Below are positions 1 through 7,352 of a stretch of 64,000 nucleotides of DNA, piece after piece. The DNA comes from Hyphomicrobiales bacterium (GTDB taxonomy: Bacteria; Pseudomonadota; Alphaproteobacteria; Rhizobiales; Rhizobiaceae): NCBI GenBank assembly GCA_900466875.1, contig UBNQ01000022.1:1-64000 (forward strand), written 5' to 3'. Positions within the stretch are counted from its first letter, which is position 1, and every line of letters starts with the position of its first letter. A program made the position numbers and the translations under genes. The notes beneath the pieces were generated by a model. The model had not been told where the DNA came from. It was given only the letters and a program-made list of their open reading frames with translations, and made no database searches.

Positions 1-19
1 CCTCCCCCTTGTGGGGAGG
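1..19. repeat. GC-rich palindrome (REP-like) at window edge
   Basis: Arms CCTCCCC (1-7) and GGGGAGG (13-19) pair perfectly around a 5-base loop. It resembles the GC-rich palindromes at 5720-5850 and inside copA. It lies just downstream of the leftward solute-binding protein gene, so it could also end that transcript, though no clear T-run follows. Confidence 0.5.
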
Positions 20-54
20 GGTTTGGGGCGGGGTCTTTCTTTCCGTTCTTTTCC

Positions 55-1089
55 TTACGGCAGCATCCGCTCCGCCTTCTCCGGCAGGAAGCTCGCGTCA
101 AAGACCTGGTCAGCCTTGATCGCGCCCTTCAGGCCCATGGAGATCTTCAGCGTTTCGATGGAGGCGGAAAGGCGGGCCATGTCGACGCCGCCGATGCCGT
201 TTTCGATGACGTAGGGTGTCTTGATGTTCATGGCGTTGGCCATGGTCAGGCGCTCGAGTTCGATCTCCGGGTTGAGCGTTTCGTTACGCTTCAACACCGC
301 ATCGACGCCTTCCTGAGGGTTGGCGACGGCGGCGGCAAAACCTTTTGCCAGCGCCTTCATGAATCCCTTTACCGCTTCCGGGTTTTCCTTGGCAAAATCG
401 GTATTTACCAGCACCGAGTTGCCATAGAGATTCAACCCGTGCTCGGCCATCAGGATGGTGGCGATATCGTCATCGGCGATCCCCTGGGCCTTCAGGTTGA
501 GGATGACGGAAAAGGCGAAACCGAAGACGGCGTCGACATCGCCCTTGGCGAGCATCGGTTCGCGCACCGGAAAGCCGATGGATTCGATGGTGATCTTGCT
601 GTCGTCGATCTTGGCCACCTGCTTGAAGGCCTTCCACTGGGCGAATGCGCCATCCGGCGGCGGTGCGCCGAGCTTCTTGCCTTCAAGCGACTTCGGATCA
701 GCGGTGACGCCGAGCGACTTGCGGCCGACGACCGCGAAGGTCGGGCGCTCGTAGATCATCATCGCTGCCTTGATCTTCTGCGACGGATCCTCGTCGAGGA
801 ACTTGATCAGCGAGTTGATGTCGCCGAACCCCATCTGGTAGGTGCCGGTCGCAACCCGCGGGATCGCCTCGACCGAACCGTTGCCGGTGTCGATCGTGAC
901 GTTCAGCCCCTCTTCCTTGAAGTAGCTCTTGTCGACGGCGAGCAGAAAGCCGGCTGCCGGGCCTTCGAATTTCCAGTCGAGCGTGAACTTGATGGCGGTT
1001 TCGGCAAGCGCCGGGCCCGAGAAGCCGGCGGTGAGCGCCACCGTCGCGGCGGCGGCAAATCTGGTGAAATATCGACGAGTCAGCATCAT
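55..1089 (-). CDS. ABC transporter substrate-binding protein, NitT/TauT (NMT1/ThiY-like) family
   Basis: This 344-residue protein has a twin-basic signal peptide (MMLTRRYF, hydrophobic run, ALA-E cleavage site near residue 30). It then shows the periplasmic-binding fold typical of SsuA/TauA/ThiY proteins (FTLDWKFEGPAAGFLLA, GNGSVEAIPRVATG, 'GFGD'). It should deliver a small organic ligand (sulfonate, nitrile, pyrimidine precursor or similar) to an inner-membrane ABC permease. The start at 1089 is chosen because AGGGGA precedes it and the signal peptide begins there; an ORF extension to 1170 has no such support. No permease or ATPase lies to its right, so partners are probably beyond the left edge. 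The ligand cannot be read from sequence. Confidence 0.85.
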   Translation of the reverse strand: MMLTRRYFTRFAAAATVALTAGFSGPALAETAIKFTLDWKFEGPAAGFLLAVDKSYFKEEGLNVTIDTGNGSVEAIPRVATGTYQMGFGDINSLIKFLDEDPSQKIKAAMMIYERPTFAVVGRKSLGVTADPKSLEGKKLGAPPPDGAFAQWKAFKQVAKIDDSKITIESIGFPVREPMLAKGDVDAVFGFAFSVILNLKAQGIADDDIATILMAEHGLNLYGNSVLVNTDFAKENPEAVKGFMKALAKGFAAAVANPQEGVDAVLKRNETLNPEIELERLTMANAMNIKTPYVIENGIGGVDMARLSASIETLKISMGLKGAIKADQVFDASFLPEKAERMLP

Positions 1090-1364
1090 GTTCCCCTGCT
1101 GGTTGTTATTGCCCCATAGAAAACGACAAATCATCAACCACGCAAGCCCGTCTGCACATTTTATCATCAATAATTTGTATGCTTATTTTCAAATCACAAA
1201 TTGAGAGACCAGGGCGCGACAACCGCCCCCGTCTACAGGTCAGATGCGGCACAAGCCCTCAGGCGACGGCCGGTTAACCGTGACAAAAAAGAATGAAAGC
1301 GCGCGCTAAAATGCGATTGCCGATCCCCGTAGACGGCCTATTTCCTCCAACTGGAGGGAAAAGC

Positions 1365-1454
1365 ATGCGCATAAAACTATTTCTGGTTTGCGTCGCAGTC
1401 GCGACCATCGCGTGGCTTACGGGCCTGTTCGCGCTCGTGTGGTCACTGATCTGA
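1365..1454 (+). CDS. 29-residue putative membrane peptide
   Basis: This ORF encodes MRIKLFLVCVAVATIAWL followed by TGLFALVWSLI: two basic residues at the N-terminus and then a nearly unbroken hydrophobic segment, the pattern of a single-span small membrane protein. GGAGGGA sits 6 bases before the ATG, a strong ribosome binding site. It is flanked by the divergent solute-binding gene and a leftward ExoX-like gene. Function unknown. Being so short, it could be chance, but the strong SD and clean hydrophobic composition argue for a real gene. Confidence 0.5.
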   Translation: MRIKLFLVCVAVATIAWLTGLFALVWSLI

Positions 1455-1466
1455 AGCGGGGAACAG

Positions 1467-1676
1467 CTATCTGCGGCGGTTCTTTTCCGCCACGGACAGG
1501 GCGAGAACCGCACCGAAATAACCGACCTGCATGAGGACGAGGGAGGCGACGCCGAACCCCATGGCCCACCAGAGGCCATCACCGGCAATCAGGCTGGCGC
1601 AAGTAACAAGCGCCGAGAAGACCAGCATCCGCAGGAAACCGCAGGGCAGCTGAAGATGACGAAAAAGACTTTCCAT
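1467..1676 (-). CDS. Small membrane protein, exopolysaccharide production repressor (ExoX/SyrA)-like
   Basis: This 69-residue protein has two hydrophobic segments (around residues 12-30 and 37-57) and a basic tail (EKNRRR). The length, two-span layout and 'VLMQVGYFGAVLAL' motif resemble the rhizobial SyrA/ExoX family, inner-membrane proteins that modulate exopolysaccharide synthesis. The ATG at 1676 has GGGGGAG just upstream; a TTG at 1688 would put the start inside that SD. A perfect TTAA-N7-TTAA element lies 16-30 bases upstream, suggesting cell-cycle control. The family call is by resemblance, so moderate confidence. Confidence 0.6.
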   Translation of the reverse strand: MESLFRHLQLPCGFLRMLVFSALVTCASLIAGDGLWWAMGFGVASLVLMQVGYFGAVLALSVAEKNRRR

Positions 1677-1691
1677 GCGCTCCCCCAATAG

Positions 1692-1707
1692 TTAATCGAA
1701 GGTTAAC
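1692..1707. promoter_or_regulatory. CtrA-type box (TTAA-N7-TTAAC)
   Basis: TTAA at 1692-1695 and TTAA at 1703-1706 are separated by exactly 7 bases. With G1691 and C1707 the site reads TTAA-N7-TTAAC on both strands, matching the alphaproteobacterial CtrA consensus. It lies immediately upstream of the ExoX-like gene's SD. Confidence 0.5.
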
Positions 1708-1904
1708 TTACCGTATCTTGCAGAAACGGCATACCCCATTTGAGGGACGCCACTTAAAATTGACGGATACTTGCGAAAATCCGCCTTCCTGTGGCGGGAA
1801 GGATACTCCGATATATCCGTTCCGTTCCGACCACCTCGGCCTGGCCTGGTCATCGCAGGATGGAAATGACGGCTTGTTGAAATGCGGGAGGATCTGTCCG
1901 TGCT
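1708..1904. other. Intergenic stretch, no gene seen
   Basis: Between the ExoX-like gene and the first RIME-like repeat I see no convincing ORF or RNA structure. It should contain the promoter of the ankyrin gene. Confidence 0.4.
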
Positions 1905-2006
1905 AGAGTATTTCCGCCTTTCTTCGAAACGCGAAGCTGCTCTACCCCTCTGTTTTAACGCAATTCCGAACGCAAAACCGGTTTCCACTTTTGCTGGAAT
2001 TGCTCC
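1905..2006 (+). repeat. RIME-like intergenic repeat, copy 1
   Basis: About 102 bases beginning AGAGTATTTCCGC and ending TTGCTGGAATTGCTC. It has internal dyads (TTCGAAACGCGAA) and aligns along its whole length with 3543-3644. This is the style of the Rhizobium intergenic mosaic elements. Its presence argues against the ankyrin ORF starting upstream of it. Confidence 0.75.
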
Positions 2007-2049
2007 GAAGCGCCTACTCCCTCAAGCACTGCATGGAACCGAAATCGCG

Positions 2050-2751
2050 ATGCCGGAGATAGCCAGCCCACCCCTGCGCCACCGCGTCCGCTCAGCCATG
2101 CTGCGGATGGTTCTTGCGGCAAGTCTGCTGCCCGCCTTCATGGAGACCGCCATGTCCGACACGAACGACACCCTTCTGCTCGATGCAGCCGCGACGGGCG
2201 ACAATCGGGCGATCGCCTCCCTCATCCAGACGGGCGCTGCGGTCGATCCGCGCGATGACCAGCGCCGGACGCCACTCCTGATCGCCACTCATGCCAACAA
2301 TCTCGAAACGGCACGGCTGCTGATCGAGGCGGGCGCGGATGTGAACGCCAAGGACGCCATTCAGGACAGCCCCTATCTCTATGCCGGCGCAAGGGGGCAT
2401 ATCGGGATCCTGAAACTGACGCTGTCGCATGGAGCAGACCTGAAAAGCACAAACCGTTATGGCGGCACGGCGCTGATCCCGGCCTCCGAGCGCGGCCATG
2501 TCGAAACGGTCGATACGCTGATCAAGGCCGGCGTCGATGTGAACCATGTCAACAATCTGGGATGGACCGCGCTTCTTGAAGCAATCATTCTGAGCGACGG
2601 TGGGGAGCGCCATCAGGCGATCGTCAAGCTGCTGCTCGATGGCGGCGCGCGGATCGATATTGCCGACAAGGACGGCGTGACACCGCTTCAGCATGCGAAG
2701 GCGCGCGGTTATGGCGAGATTGTCGCTTTACTGGAGAAGACGGGGCGGTAG
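2050..2751 (+). CDS. Ankyrin repeat protein
   Basis: From the ATG at 2050 the product is 233 residues with about five ankyrin repeats, seen as repeated TPLLIATHANNLETARLLIEAGADVN-type units, e.g. GWTALLEAI..HQAIVKLLLDGGARID and GVTPLQHAKARGYGEIVALL. Such proteins mediate protein-protein contacts; the partner is unknown. A start near 2098 would give MLRMVLAASLLPAF, which could be a signal peptide (periplasmic protein). A start at 2152 has the best SD (GGAG, 6-7 bases upstream) and would give a 199-residue cytosolic protein. The reading frame stays open through the RIME repeat to 1882, but that extension looks non-coding. Confidence 0.8.
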   Translation: MPEIASPPLRHRVRSAMLRMVLAASLLPAFMETAMSDTNDTLLLDAAATGDNRAIASLIQTGAAVDPRDDQRRTPLLIATHANNLETARLLIEAGADVNAKDAIQDSPYLYAGARGHIGILKLTLSHGADLKSTNRYGGTALIPASERGHVETVDTLIKAGVDVNHVNNLGWTALLEAIILSDGGERHQAIVKLLLDGGARIDIADKDGVTPLQHAKARGYGEIVALLEKTGR

Positions 2752-2809
2752 CATCCAAAGAGATCAATCGGCGCATGGTTTTGCGCCATATACCTCAGCG
2801 ATCAGCCGC

Positions 2810-3214
2810 TCAGCAGGCCGACGAGCCCGCACTGCTTCGTTCCAGCCCGAAAGCCCAGCGGGCGGTCCTGCATTCGGAATCTCCGGGCAGGCAGGCTCGG
2901 CATACATCGGGGCGAACATCATAGATCGTGCAGGACGTGCTGACGCCGATGCGGCCGGACAGCGCCGAACAGCGCTCACCTTCACATCGCATGCCCCGCT
3001 GGTCCGCGGCAACGAACTGCGGCGGAATAAGGTCCAGGGCTTCATCGGTTTCCATGGTGAAGCGCGGCCATTCCGAGGAATAGGAACAGCAGGCGCCACA
3101 GGTCTGGCAATCGGGTAGGGTTTCCGTGTCCGCATCGCCTGCGGACAGCACATCGTGGCGCGACTGGTTATGATCGCGCCCGTTACGCTCCGATGGAGCG
3201 CCCCCTGCCGTCAT
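2810..3214 (-). CDS. YkgJ-type cysteine cluster protein (putative zinc/iron chelating)
   Basis: This 134-residue protein begins its conserved part with CQTCGACCSYSSEWPRF, the CxxCxxCC signature of the YkgJ/PF03692 family. Later cysteines occur in MRCEGERCSAL and SCTIYDVRPDVCRACLPGDSEC. The cluster is thought to bind a metal; the biochemical role is unknown. The ATG at 3214 overlaps the TGA of the upstream gene by four bases (ATGA), so the two are translationally coupled. A second, different YkgJ-superfamily gene lies at 21116-21583. Confidence 0.8.
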   Translation of the reverse strand: MTAGGAPSERNGRDHNQSRHDVLSAGDADTETLPDCQTCGACCSYSSEWPRFTMETDEALDLIPPQFVAADQRGMRCEGERCSALSGRIGVSTSCTIYDVRPDVCRACLPGDSECRTARWAFGLERSSAGSSAC

Positions 3215-3525
3215 TTGTGCTTCAGCAGCCACATCTTGCCCGCCATGGTTATACCGTGTGGGGTTTGGCCAGCTTCGGCATCCGGGTCAAGACCCTTGAG
3301 AAGACCGTAACCGGTCAGTTGCTCGAGCGTGGTCGTCGTCGCGAACTTCACCTTCAACGGCCGCTCCTTGAAGCGATCGCTCTTTGCATAGGTTTCGGTG
3401 GCGCCGTGATGGGTCCACCTGTTCCCCTCCTGGGGATGCAGGTCGCCAAGTTTCGCAAGCTTGAGCCCGCGGATCTGGGTCGGCGTCAGTTCGACTGTCA
3501 GGGCAGCAGTGGTGGTGCTGGTCAT
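3211..3525 (-). CDS. Conserved hypothetical protein coupled to YkgJ protein
   Basis: This 104-residue, soluble, basic protein (MTSTTTAALTVELTPTQIRG..., HHGATETYAKSDRFKERPLK, ending MAGKMWLLKHK) matches no family I recognise. The short helical stretches and 'LEQLTGYGLLKGL...TPHGITMAGK' could form a winged-helix-like fold, but this is speculative. The start at 3525 avoids running into the adjacent RIME-like repeat. Its stop overlaps the YkgJ start by four bases, implying one leftward operon. Confidence 0.6.
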   Translation of the reverse strand: MTSTTTAALTVELTPTQIRGLKLAKLGDLHPQEGNRWTHHGATETYAKSDRFKERPLKVKFATTTTLEQLTGYGLLKGLDPDAEAGQTPHGITMAGKMWLLKHK

Positions 3526-3542
3526 GTCTTTGTTCTTTCTCC

Positions 3543-3644
3543 AGAGCATTTCCGCGTTTTCTCGAAACGAGAAGCTGCTCTATCTATGTGTTACTACGCA
3601 ATCCCACACGCAAAACCCGGTCCCACTTTTGCTGGAATTGCTCT
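3543..3644 (+). repeat. RIME-like intergenic repeat, copy 2
   Basis: Same ~102-base element as 1905-2006 and in the same orientation (AGAGCATTTCCGCG ... GCTGGAATTGCTCT), with the hairpin TTCTCGAAACGAGAA. The two copies are direct repeats bracketing the ankyrin, YkgJ and 3211-3525 genes. Confidence 0.75.
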
Positions 3645-3704
3645 CAGTGACAACGCGCAGCTTAGTGCTGCATGTCACTTTAGCATATCGGCCTATCGGC
3701 GGCT

Positions 3705-3920
3705 TCAGGGCTTCTTGGCAGGGGCGGATGCAGAATGAAGCGCGTCATTTTGGGCTTCCAAAGCAAGACGTGCTTCCCGCAGGCGGGACGTCTTTTCCTG
3801 GCGTGCCTTGGCGACCGCGTCGATCTCATCGCGGGCGCGATTGCCGGCGGCGCTCGAAGCCTGCGTCTTGTCGAATGCCTTTTCGGCAGTTTGACGGGCC
3901 TTGCTGTGCTGTTCGGTCAT
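3705..3920 (-). CDS. Small helical hypothetical protein
   Basis: This 71-residue, charged, alanine-rich protein is predicted by eye to be one long helix or coiled coil (KARQTAEKAFDKTQ, DAVAKARQEKTSRLREARL) with a flexible proline/lysine tail. GGGGAA precedes the ATG. Similar short charged proteins are common in Rhizobiaceae without assigned function. Confidence 0.6.
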   Translation of the reverse strand: MTEQHSKARQTAEKAFDKTQASSAAGNRARDEIDAVAKARQEKTSRLREARLALEAQNDALHSASAPAKKP

Positions 3921-4036
3921 TGTGTTCCCCGGTGTAAGTGCCAGCGCATCGACCGGTTACCGGACGCGCGGTTTCTAAAGCGCCACAGCAGCCTTATTGC
4001 ACCCCTAATGATGCGCGGCGCCATGGTCAGGAGCAA

Positions 4037-4063
4037 CAAAAAAGGCCAGGCAGCTGCCTGACC
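4037..4063 (-). terminator. Rho-independent terminator of cspA
   Basis: Read on the minus strand: GGTCAGGCAG pairs with CTGCCTGGCC (one G-T pair), followed by six T. It lies 65 bases beyond the cspA stop. Confidence 0.8.
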
Positions 4064-4127
4064 TCCTGCGGTCCCATGCTTTCGACAGTGCCAGTACATC
4101 CGTGGTCACACGAAAGCGGATACCGGT

Positions 4128-4337
4128 TCAAACAGCCTGAAGATTGCAGGCCGACATCTTGCCGGACTTCTTGTCGCGTTCCAGATCGAAGGAGACCTTC
4201 TGGCCTTCTACGAGTTCGCGCATGCCCGAACGCTCAACAGCAGAGATGTGCACGAATGCATCAGCTTCGCCGCTGTCAGGCTGGATGAAGCCGAAGCCCT
4301 TGGTGGAGTTGAACCATTTAACTGTGCCAGTGGCCAT
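4128..4337 (-). CDS. cspA: Cold shock protein (CspA family)
   Basis: This 69-residue single cold-shock domain begins [18 protein letters not shown], with RNP1 (KGFGFIQ) and an RNP2-like AFVHIS motif. It is a small RNA/ssDNA chaperone that melts mRNA structure. The start at 4337 follows AAAGGG; an ORF extension to 4373 is leader sequence. A long leader upstream is typical of cold-shock mRNAs. It appears monocistronic with its own terminator. Paralogues are common in rhizobia, so the symbol denotes the family only. Confidence 0.93.
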   Translation of the reverse strand: MATGTVKWFNSTKGFGFIQPDSGEADAFVHISAVERSGMRELVEGQKVSFDLERDKKSGKMSACNLQAV

Positions 4338-4779
4338 GATGGACCCTTTCTTAGCAACATAGAGGGATCGCAACGCGAAAGCGTCGCGGGTGGTGATAAC
4401 GATGCTTTAAAGGGAGGGTCGTTCAATACGCGGTGCCAATCGCGCAGTAACCAAATCTCGGCAAGAAAAAATCGATAAACTCTAAATAGTGACCTGGGCG
4501 GAAAAAGTCAACTTTTAGTTTTTCCGCCCGCCGCAAAGACGGTAACGGCGACCTACCCGGCTCCCAATCCGTCAAATCTTTCGGCTTCCGACCAATGAAC
4601 TTCAAAGGAACCTCGCGTTGTCGTTGAAGCTCGCGCGGGGATTTTGGGTTGGACTTATCGGCACCGGTCTGTCAAAAGCGCGCCCGGGCGCGACTGCCGT
4701 TAACTTTAGAACGGGGTCGGGCGATAGATTGACGTCACGTCGCTGCCGCGAGATCACGCTGGCCGTCCTTTTAAATCCC
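4338..4779. other. cspA leader/promoter region, no gene
   Basis: This 442-base stretch between cspA and the DMT exporter has no convincing ORF. The part next to cspA probably contains a long 5' UTR. Confidence 0.4.
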
Positions 4780-5670
4780 CTACCGCGCAAACTTCCTTGC
4801 CGCTGCGACGCAGAGGATGACGCCCAGCGTGACGGCGAACATGGCGGGGGTAACGGATTCACCGAGCAGCGTGGCGGCGAGCGCCAGGCCGAAAAAGGGC
4901 TGCAGCAGCTGCAACTGGCCGACTGACGCCGTGCCGCCCTGGGCAAGGCCGCGATACCAGAAGATGAAGCCGATCAGCATCGAGAACAGCGAGACATAGG
5001 CAAGGCCCGCAAAGGCCGGCACGCCGACCGTCGCAAAGCTTTCCGGCATGAGGGCGAGTGCGCCGACAGCCATGACCGGCAGCGAGATGACCAGCGCCCA
5101 GCAGATGACCTGCCAGCCGCCCAGGCGCTTCGACAATGCCGCCCCTTCCGCATAACCCAGACCGCAAACGATGACGGCTGCCAGCATCAGCCAGTCGCCG
5201 AAGGACAGGCCGAGCGATGCCGCCCCCATTCCCAGAGAGGAGCCGCCCTGCACCAGCGCAAAGCCCGTCACCAGCATGCTGCCGAGCACGGCAAATACCC
5301 AGAAGGCGAGCTTGGGGCGTTCACCGCCGCGGATGACGCCGAAAATGGCGGTGGCGAGCGGCAGAAGCCCGATAAAGACGATCGAATGGGCGGACGAGAT
5401 ATGCTGCAAAGCCAGTGCCGTCAGCAATGGAAAACCGACGACACAGCCCAGCGCGACGATCAGAAGCGGGACGAGTTCGGTTTTCTGCGGCCGTTTCTGC
5501 CGGAAGGCCAGAAGCAGGAGAAGCGACAGGAGGCCGGCAATCGTGCCGCGGGCGACAGTCAGGAACAGCGGATCGAAGCCGATCACCGCAAGCCTGGTCG
5601 CCGGCAACGAACCGGAAAAGATCAGCACGCCGATAAACCCGTTCAACCAGCCCGAAAGACCGCGATCCAT
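4780..5670 (-). CDS. EamA/DMT-family transporter
   Basis: This 296-residue inner-membrane protein has about ten hydrophobic spans arranged as two EamA repeats (first from WLNGFIGVLIFSGSLPATRLA, second from LGLSFGDWLMLAAVIVCGLGY). It ends AARKFAR, a basic tail. Members export amino acids or other metabolites. The start at 5670 follows GGAG; the open frame upstream to 5856 translates the REP-like repeat and is not coding. It is divergent from a MocR regulator, a frequent pairing in which the regulator controls the exporter. Substrate unknown. Confidence 0.85.
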   Translation of the reverse strand: MDRGLSGWLNGFIGVLIFSGSLPATRLAVIGFDPLFLTVARGTIAGLLSLLLLLAFRQKRPQKTELVPLLIVALGCVVGFPLLTALALQHISSAHSIVFIGLLPLATAIFGVIRGGERPKLAFWVFAVLGSMLVTGFALVQGGSSLGMGAASLGLSFGDWLMLAAVIVCGLGYAEGAALSKRLGGWQVICWALVISLPVMAVGALALMPESFATVGVPAFAGLAYVSLFSMLIGFIFWYRGLAQGGTASVGQLQLLQPFFGLALAATLLGESVTPAMFAVTLGVILCVAAARKFAR

Positions 5671-5709
5671 GTCATTCTCCAAGGTTTCGATACCAGTATG
5701 CCGGCAGTG

Positions 5710-5855
5710 CGTCATCCGCCCTTCTCCCCGCTTGCGGGGAGAAGGTGCCGGCAGGCGGATGAGGGGCGAACCTCTCCTCCGCATTACCCGCGACTGCCCC
5801 TCATCCCCTCGCTGACGCTCCGGACCTTCTCCCCGCAGGCGGGGAGAAGGAGGCA
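5710..5855. repeat. GC-rich palindromic repeat unit (two hairpins)
   Basis: It contains two perfect hairpins with identical arms: CCTTCTCCCCGC/GCGGGGAGAAGG at 5720-5745 and again at 5825-5850, joined by about 80 bases containing GCCCCTCATCC. The same type of unit is found inside copA (19291-19432). It sits between the divergent DMT and MocR genes. Confidence 0.8.
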
Positions 5856-5960
5856 AGACGCACCGTTCTTATCCACCCAAAACCTTGGCTTCGCCAGAAA
5901 CAGTGTGATACAATTTTCTCAAACTGTTATGCCTCACAAAGCAATACGGATGAAACTGCG

Positions 5961-7349
5961 ATGGACCTTGGGTCTGCAACAACCAAAGCCGAGATTGTCA
6001 TGGGGACGATCCGGCAGCGGATCGCCGGGCGGACGCTGACGACCGGGGCAAAACTTCCCTCGGTGCGGGCGCTTGCCGCGACGCTTGCCGTTTCCACCTC
6101 GACGGTCGTCGATGCCTATGAGCGGCTGGTGGCGGAGGGGGCGATCGTCTCGCGGCCGGGATCGGGCTTTTATGTGGCCAATCAGGCCGCACCCTTTTCT
6201 CCCGCCGAAGCCGGGCCGAAACTCGACCGGGCCGTCGATCCGTTCTGGATCTCGCGGCAGTCGCTGGAGAGCGACGAAAACAGCCTGAAACCCGGCTGCG
6301 GCTGGCTGCCTCCGTCATGGCTTCCGGAAGAGGCGATGCGCAAAGCGCTGCGGACGCTTTCGCGCGCCGAGCCGAGCGCGCTTGCGGATTACGGCACGCC
6401 GCTGGGGCTTTCGCCGCTGCGCCGGCTGATTTCGCGGCGAATGGGAGAGCGCGGCATCGAGGCCGCGCCGGACCAGATCATGCTGACGGAATCCGGCACG
6501 CAGGCGATCGATCTCCTGTGCCGTTTCCTGATCGAACCGGGCGATACCGTGCTGGTCGACGATCCCTGTTATTTCAACTTTCATGCGCTGTTGCGGGCGC
6601 ATCGGGCGAAGATCGTCGGCGTGCCCTATACGCCGAACGGGCCGGACCTGGCGGCTTTTGCCGCGACGGTTTCAGAACACCGGCCACGGCTCTACATCAC
6701 CAATTCGGCGATCCACAATCCGACAGGCGCGGTACTTTCCCCCGTCACCGCGCATCGGGTGCTGAGAATAGCGGAAGAGTTCGACCTGACGATCGTCGAG
6801 GACGATATCTTTGCCGATTTCGAGACGGTTGCGGCACCAAGGCTTGCGGCCTTCGACGGGCTGGAGCGGGTGATCCATATCGGCAGCTTTTCGAAAACGT
6901 TGTCGGCTGCGGCGCGTTGCGGGTTTATCGCGGCACGACCGGACTGGATCGAGGGGCTGACCGACCTGAAGATCGCCACCTCCTTTGCCGGCGGGCGGAT
7001 GACCGAGGAAGTCGTTCATGCAGCGCTTTCCGACGGCGGCTATCGCAGACATCTCGACACGTTGCGCGCACGGCTTTCAAAGGCGATGGCGGAGGTGACG
7101 GACAGGCTTGGCTCAATCGGCATCGAGCCCGTGCTGAAACCGCAATCCGGCATGTTTTTGTGGTGCCGGTTGCCGGGAGAAACCGACGCCGCCGAGGTGG
7201 CGCGCGCCTGCCTGAAACAGCAGATCGTGCTTGCCCCCGGCAATGCCTTCAGCCTGTCGCAATCGGCCAGAAACTGCATGCGCTTCAACGTCTCGCAAAC
7301 GCTCGACCCGCGTATTTTCGAGAGGTTGAAAGGCGCGTTGAAGAGCTGA
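5961..7349 (+). CDS. MocR-family transcriptional regulator (GntR HTH + aminotransferase domain)
   Basis: This 462-residue protein has an N-terminal winged helix of GntR type (KLPSVRALAATLAVSTSTVVDAYERL, residues ~33-60) fused to a fold-type I aminotransferase domain. The Schiff-base lysine is K312 in GSFSKT. The PLP pocket motifs NPTG (AIHNPTGAV), DDIFADF and FSLS are visible. MocR proteins use PLP as effector to sense amino acids or vitamin B6 status. It is divergent from the DMT exporter at 4780-5670, its likely target. The length is normal for the family. Confidence 0.93.
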   Translation: MDLGSATTKAEIVMGTIRQRIAGRTLTTGAKLPSVRALAATLAVSTSTVVDAYERLVAEGAIVSRPGSGFYVANQAAPFSPAEAGPKLDRAVDPFWISRQSLESDENSLKPGCGWLPPSWLPEEAMRKALRTLSRAEPSALADYGTPLGLSPLRRLISRRMGERGIEAAPDQIMLTESGTQAIDLLCRFLIEPGDTVLVDDPCYFNFHALLRAHRAKIVGVPYTPNGPDLAAFAATVSEHRPRLYITNSAIHNPTGAVLSPVTAHRVLRIAEEFDLTIVEDDIFADFETVAAPRLAAFDGLERVIHIGSFSKTLSAAARCGFIAARPDWIEGLTDLKIATSFAGGRMTEEVVHAALSDGGYRRHLDTLRARLSKAMAEVTDRLGSIGIEPVLKPQSGMFLWCRLPGETDAAEVARACLKQQIVLAPGNAFSLSQSARNCMRFNVSQTLDPRIFERLKGALKS

Positions 7350-7352
7350 CGA

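Noticed and set aside
439-1119. 226-codon rightward ORF over the solute-binding gene
   Set aside because: Antisense shadow of a clear signal-peptide-bearing ABC protein; composition (His/Arg/Asp-rich) is that of a reverse-frame artefact.
1882-2049. N-terminal extension of the ankyrin ORF
   Set aside because: The frame runs through a RIME-like repeat and has no SD; real start is at 2050 or later.
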